NCBI RefSeq assembly: GCF_040448685.1
Contig: NZ_CP159290.1
Coordinates: 248,001-312,000, forward strand
DNA length: 64,000 bases
Direction of reading: 5' to 3'
Source: Cellulosimicrobium sp. ES-005
Lineage (GTDB): Bacteria > Actinomycetota > Actinomycetes > Actinomycetales > Cellulomonadaceae
Shown here: positions 62,001 through 64,000 of the stretch, in pieces
How the letters are laid out: each line of letters begins with the position of its first letter
Numbering within the stretch: the stretch's first letter is position 1
Position numbers and translations under genes: made by a program
The notes under the pieces: generated by a model
What the model was told of the DNA's origin: nothing
The model's database searches: none
Seen by the model: only the letters and a program-made list of their open reading frames with translations

Positions 62001-63072
62001 CGAGGCCCGCTACGCCGCCGTGACGTACGACCCGCGGTGGGCGACCTCGGCGACGGTCGACGCCGGCTGGCAGGACGGGTCGGTGAAGATCGTCGGCACG
62101 CTGACCAACGACTCGCCCGAGATGATCGACGTCGTCATGTCGGCCGCGGGCTACGGGGACTCGGCTCCCGCGCGGCAGGTCGCGCCCGGCGCGACCGTGA
62201 CCCTCACCGTGGACACGCGAGCGCTCGACGTGAAGGCCGGCGCCGTCACGTTCCGCCAGTCGCGCACCGTGCTCGGCACGCCCTTCGCGGACGCGCGCCT
62301 CACCGCGCGGTACCAGGGTGCCGGCTACCAGCCTGACTGGTCGGCCACCCCGACGGTGTCCGCGCAGTGTGCCCCGGGGACGGGCGGGGTCGTGCTCTCC
62401 GTCGGGCTGCGCAACGACTCGACCGAGGCGACGCACGTCGTCGCGCGCACGCCGTTCGGCGACCGTGACCTGGGCGACGTCGCCCCCGGGGCGAGCACGG
62501 GCGCCGATCTCGCGACCGGCGCGCTCGCGGTCAAGGCCGGCAAGGTCGAGCTCGTGCTGTCGCGCACGGTCCTCGGGGTGCCCTTCACCGAGACGCTCCC
62601 GGTGCGCTACGACGCGGTCGACTGCGCCGTCGAGCAGCCGGCGGCGAGCCTCGTCCTCGGCGACCCGTACTACGACGCGAGGCGCGGCCACTCGTACCGC
62701 GCCGTGTCGGTGCTGCTCGACAACTCCGGGTCGAACGTCCCGGTGACGTTCCGGGTGACGGGGCACGCCAAGGGCGAGTGGACCGTCGGAGCCGGGGAGC
62801 GGCGCACCGAGAGCCTGGGCGAGGCGCCCTGGTCCGGCGCGACGTACGTCGTCCACACGCGCTCGTGGACCGAGCAGCTCAAGGTCGAGGGCTTCACCGC
62901 CGTGGCCGAGTGCGCCCCGGAGTGGCAGGCGGGCGTCTGGTACGACCACGACGCCGAGGTCTCCTACGACGGCTGGAACTACACGGCGCGTAACGGCAGC
63001 GCCTTCGTGCGGCCGGACCGCGACCTGATCGGGCTCTTCTGGGAGCGCGGGACGCGCTGCGGCGAGGGCTGA
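59062..63072 (+). CDS. ECF sigma factor fused to zinc-finger anti-sigma segment, membrane region, repeats and CBM5/12
   Basis: 1336 residues, one uninterrupted frame. Sigma2 (about 14-90: ELISAVREGDTSAYGALYER; RAYLFTVVRRLSYDLVN) and sigma4 (about 139-190: DLPERWRAVLWYTEVENLSP; GLTANGVSALAYRAREGLRQ). A zinc anti-sigma motif follows (His227, Cys231, Cys234 in SHLDGCGEC). Then a hydrophobic segment (250-275), a Gly/Ala/Ser-rich stretch (285-370) and a second hydrophobic segment (370-403). A Pro/Thr-rich wall-spanning stretch (405-513), a DUF11-like region and about five beta repeats of 90-100 residues end in a CBM5/12 (1286-1333: WQAGVWYDHDAEVSYDGWNY). The layout suggests a membrane-tethered sigma factor released when the outside binds chitin or wall. 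With two helices the tail would be inside, so one hydrophobic segment may not span. Confidence 0.9.
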   Translation: MTQAQERVWSEAFSDAELISAVREGDTSAYGALYERHAAAARTVARQYVRSTADADDVVSDAFARTLSVLQGGGGPDVTFRAYLFTVVRRLSYDLVNGARRTQPTDDERTFETAFGPMASTEDPTLEGFERSTVTRAYQDLPERWRAVLWYTEVENLSPAEIAPILGLTANGVSALAYRAREGLRQAYLQQHLTSVPAEECRTVNALLGSYVRGGLAKRETARVESHLDGCGECRALVLELGDVSHGMRAVIAPLVLGVGALGLVGTALPTFGGAAVAGGVGAALQGSSSGGAGSAGGSGAAGGSGGAGAGAGGGVAGTGAVGGAGAAASAAGGSGAAVGAGAASVGGAAAAAGGAAAGSGALAAAGAGGLVALVTSAPLAAAAVTVGVLTVAGLGVAGALGAFSSDPAPTPTSQSSPSPSASPTTGTTTTPDPTTDPTSPTNIPPAPTDQTTAGSGDTTGTGGGSTDGSTPVGSTPGTTTPGGSTGPGTPAPTDPGTGTPGPTDPGTGTPEPAPAALELSLAPVTLAARVPADLVITASNTGGRAAEEVFVDLTLPAGVTTPGSSLVARGTVVGSPLSAASLPCGSAVPQPDATSLVTCSVGILDPGESQELVVRVEAESGGDYPPFAASVRATGIPAKPWTFPSAPVRYYGPEVRVVAPSDGLRLDNPGEGVLRVVVRNSGDQPLVEPRLAVDLPSGVTLAGGSAGVWTCATDEGRSVTCAAPSGTSLAPGAASTVPLTLVADRDRAVEKAVVRLRGTAPDARAGSADASVDVARPWDGAASGVDGDGLRVQCSARGEAGAASVTVPFTNRTAYGDLRAALVVAGTAHDAVPVAPGRSVDLRGGTGGWLPAGDARVVLSTTVAGRQFTHEIVAGEHPAIDCFDWKPVTGAARATAAWAVPSGAGVGTSVVTGTFHNPYSTTTLRVGMSTPHGDAAPVDVAPGADATFTVDAKALSVPAGTATFTVERAAPAGPAPTTVEARYAAVTYDPRWATSATVDAGWQDGSVKIVGTLTNDSPEMIDVVMSAAGYGDSAPARQVAPGATVTLTVDTRALDVKAGAVTFRQSRTVLGTPFADARLTARYQGAGYQPDWSATPTVSAQCAPGTGGVVLSVGLRNDSTEATHVVARTPFGDRDLGDVAPGASTGADLATGALAVKAGKVELVLSRTVLGVPFTETLPVRYDAVDCAVEQPAASLVLGDPYYDARRGHSYRAVSVLLDNSGSNVPVTFRVTGHAKGEWTVGAGERRTESLGEAPWSGATYVVHTRSWTEQLKVEGFTAVAECAPEWQAGVWYDHDAEVSYDGWNYTARNGSAFVRPDRDLIGLFWERGTRCGEG

Positions 63073-63120
63073 CGAGCGTCGGTCGCCCCGAGCGGCGACG
63101 CGACGGGTGAGCGGGTCCGC

Positions 63121-63843
63121 CTACGGCAGGACGCCTTCGAGGGCGTCGTCGACGGGCGTGTCGCCGCCGACGAGGTCGAGGACGAGCCCGGCGGACCGCG
63201 GCTCGTGGAGCACCGCGGCGAGGACGAGCGCGACGTCGTCGCGCGTCACGTCCGAGCGCTCTCCGACGGCTGCGCCGGGCTTGCGGCGCTTGCCGCGCGG
63301 CTTGTCCGTGTCCCCGACGGGCGCGAGCGCGACGAGGCCGACACCCGGGTCGTCGGTGAGGTGGCCGGGCCGCACGATGGTCCAGGCGAGGTCGTCGCGG
63401 GCGCGCAGGTCGTCCTCGGCCGCAGCCTTGGCACGCAGGTAGGCCCAGAACACGTCGTCGACGTCGTCGGGACGCTCGTCGGCCCGCGCCGCCTCGACGC
63501 CGCGGGAGGAGACGAGGACGTAGCGCCCGACGCCCGCGCGCTCGGCGGCGTCGGCCAGCAGCGCCGCGCCGGCCCGGTCGACCGCGTCCTTGCGCGGTGC
63601 TCCGCTCCCGGGACCGGCGCCGGCCGCGAACACGACCGCGTCGACGCCCTCCAGCTCGAACGACACCGCGACGGCGTCGTCCTTCTCGAGGTCGATGAGC
63701 GCGACGTGCGCGCCCAGCTCGGTGAGGTCCGTGATCTGCGCGGCTGACCGCACGAAGGCGACGACGTCGTCGCCCCGCTCCACGAGGGTCCGGGCCAGGC
63801 GACGGCCGACCTGGCCGTGACCTCCCGCGATGACTGTGCGCAT
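63121..63843 (-). CDS. NAD(P)-binding protein, atypical short-chain dehydrogenase (NmrA/SDR_a5-like)
   Basis: 240 residues. The Rossmann motif MRTVIAGGHGQVGRRLARTL has the G-x-x-G-x-x-G spacing of atypical SDRs; later landmarks are AVVFAAGAGPGSGAP, YVLVSSRGVEAA and WTIVRPGHLTDDPG. There is no YxxxK catalytic pair in the standard place (WAYLRAKAAAE is the nearest), so it may bind NADP(H) and sense redox state or reduce a small substrate. TACGTT 6 nt upstream supports the ATG at 63843 and a leaderless mRNA. Confidence 0.88.
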   Translation of the reverse strand: MRTVIAGGHGQVGRRLARTLVERGDDVVAFVRSAAQITDLTELGAHVALIDLEKDDAVAVSFELEGVDAVVFAAGAGPGSGAPRKDAVDRAGAALLADAAERAGVGRYVLVSSRGVEAARADERPDDVDDVFWAYLRAKAAAEDDLRARDDLAWTIVRPGHLTDDPGVGLVALAPVGDTDKPRGKRRKPGAAVGERSDVTRDDVALVLAAVLHEPRSAGLVLDLVGGDTPVDDALEGVLP

Positions 63844-63942
63844 GGGCCGAACGTATCGCCGTGCGGGCGTCCGCGCCCGGTGAAGCGACGTCGTCCCGGG
63901 GCATCTGGGCAGGGACGCCGGGCGCTCCCGGGGCGGGGGGTT

Positions 63943-64000
63943 GCGCTGCCGGGCGCGCGGTCCCCCACGTACCCCCACGTCGACCGTGGCCCGGCAGCGC
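63943..64000. terminator. Inverted repeat at the window end
   Basis: GCGCTGCCGGGC (63943-63954) and GCCCGGCAGCGC (63989-64000) are perfect 12-bp complements with a 34-nt centre. It probably ends a plus- or minus-strand transcript from beyond the window, or is part of a longer palindrome cut by the window edge. Confidence 0.5.

Overview
The window is very GC-rich, densely coding DNA with many GTG starts, 4-nt start/stop overlaps and frequent leaderless starts. This points to a high-GC actinobacterium. Three chitin-type LPMOs with CBM5/12 modules, a GH18 chitinase, a xylan-type GH43/GH3 ABC operon and an actinobacterial dnaK-grpE-dnaJ-hspR cluster suggest a soil polymer degrader of the Cellulomonadaceae/Promicromonosporaceae type (inference; no rRNA or tRNA is present to place it).

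Layout. 1-9.5 kb: the end of an ABC ATPase, a DUF4235 protein, a two-component system, small membrane and lipoproteins, pgi, an acetyltransferase and an S4-domain protein. 9.6-12.5 kb: three tandem AA10 LPMO genes on the minus strand with near-identical promoter layouts and 5'-UTR hairpins. 12.8-16.8 kb: a five-gene operon (small secreted Cys2 protein, lipoprotein, peptidoglycan-binding adaptor, ABC ATPase, FtsX-type permease). 17.5-21.2 kb: ROK regulator, YdjC-type deacetylase and GPH sugar transporter, all overlapping by 4 nt. 21.2-28.9 kb: MarR with two luciferase-like oxidoreductases (the second fused to a FAD oxidase), a BenE transporter with an XRE-cupin regulator, a PrsW protease and a hexapeptide-repeat protein. 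29.0-30.8 kb: a repeat cluster interrupted by a frameshifted IS110-type element.

30.8-39.5 kb: LacI regulator and an ABC sugar importer with GH3 and GH43 enzymes, probably for xylo-/arabinoxylo-oligosaccharides. 39.5-49.6 kb: aspartate ammonia-lyase, a lipoprotein, TetR with an epoxide-hydrolase-like enzyme, an APC permease, a membrane-anchored gluzincin protease and a GH18 chitinase. 49.7-56.7 kb: a four-fold cold-shock-domain protein, a catalytic-core-only alanyl-tRNA synthetase paralogue and the HspR-controlled DnaK operon with two HAIR operators. 56.7-64 kb: a kinase-fold protein with altered metal ligands, a DUF1540 protein, a degenerate GGDEF protein, a 1336-residue ECF sigma factor fused to a zinc-finger anti-sigma segment, membrane region, repeats and a terminal chitin-binding module, and an NAD(P)-binding protein.

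Two observations stand out. First, the sigma/anti-sigma/CBM5-12 fusion looks like a one-protein chitin or wall sensor in a window rich in chitin enzymes. Second, at least four unrelated families of intergenic palindromes lie at gene ends, mostly between convergent genes. Several are built from 11-12-nt motifs in two direct plus two inverted copies about 19-21 bp apart, have a fixed length within a family (55 bp three times; 68 bp twice), and in the GAGGTAGA family supply the TAG stop codons of both converging genes. An IS110-type element sits inside one cluster of this family.
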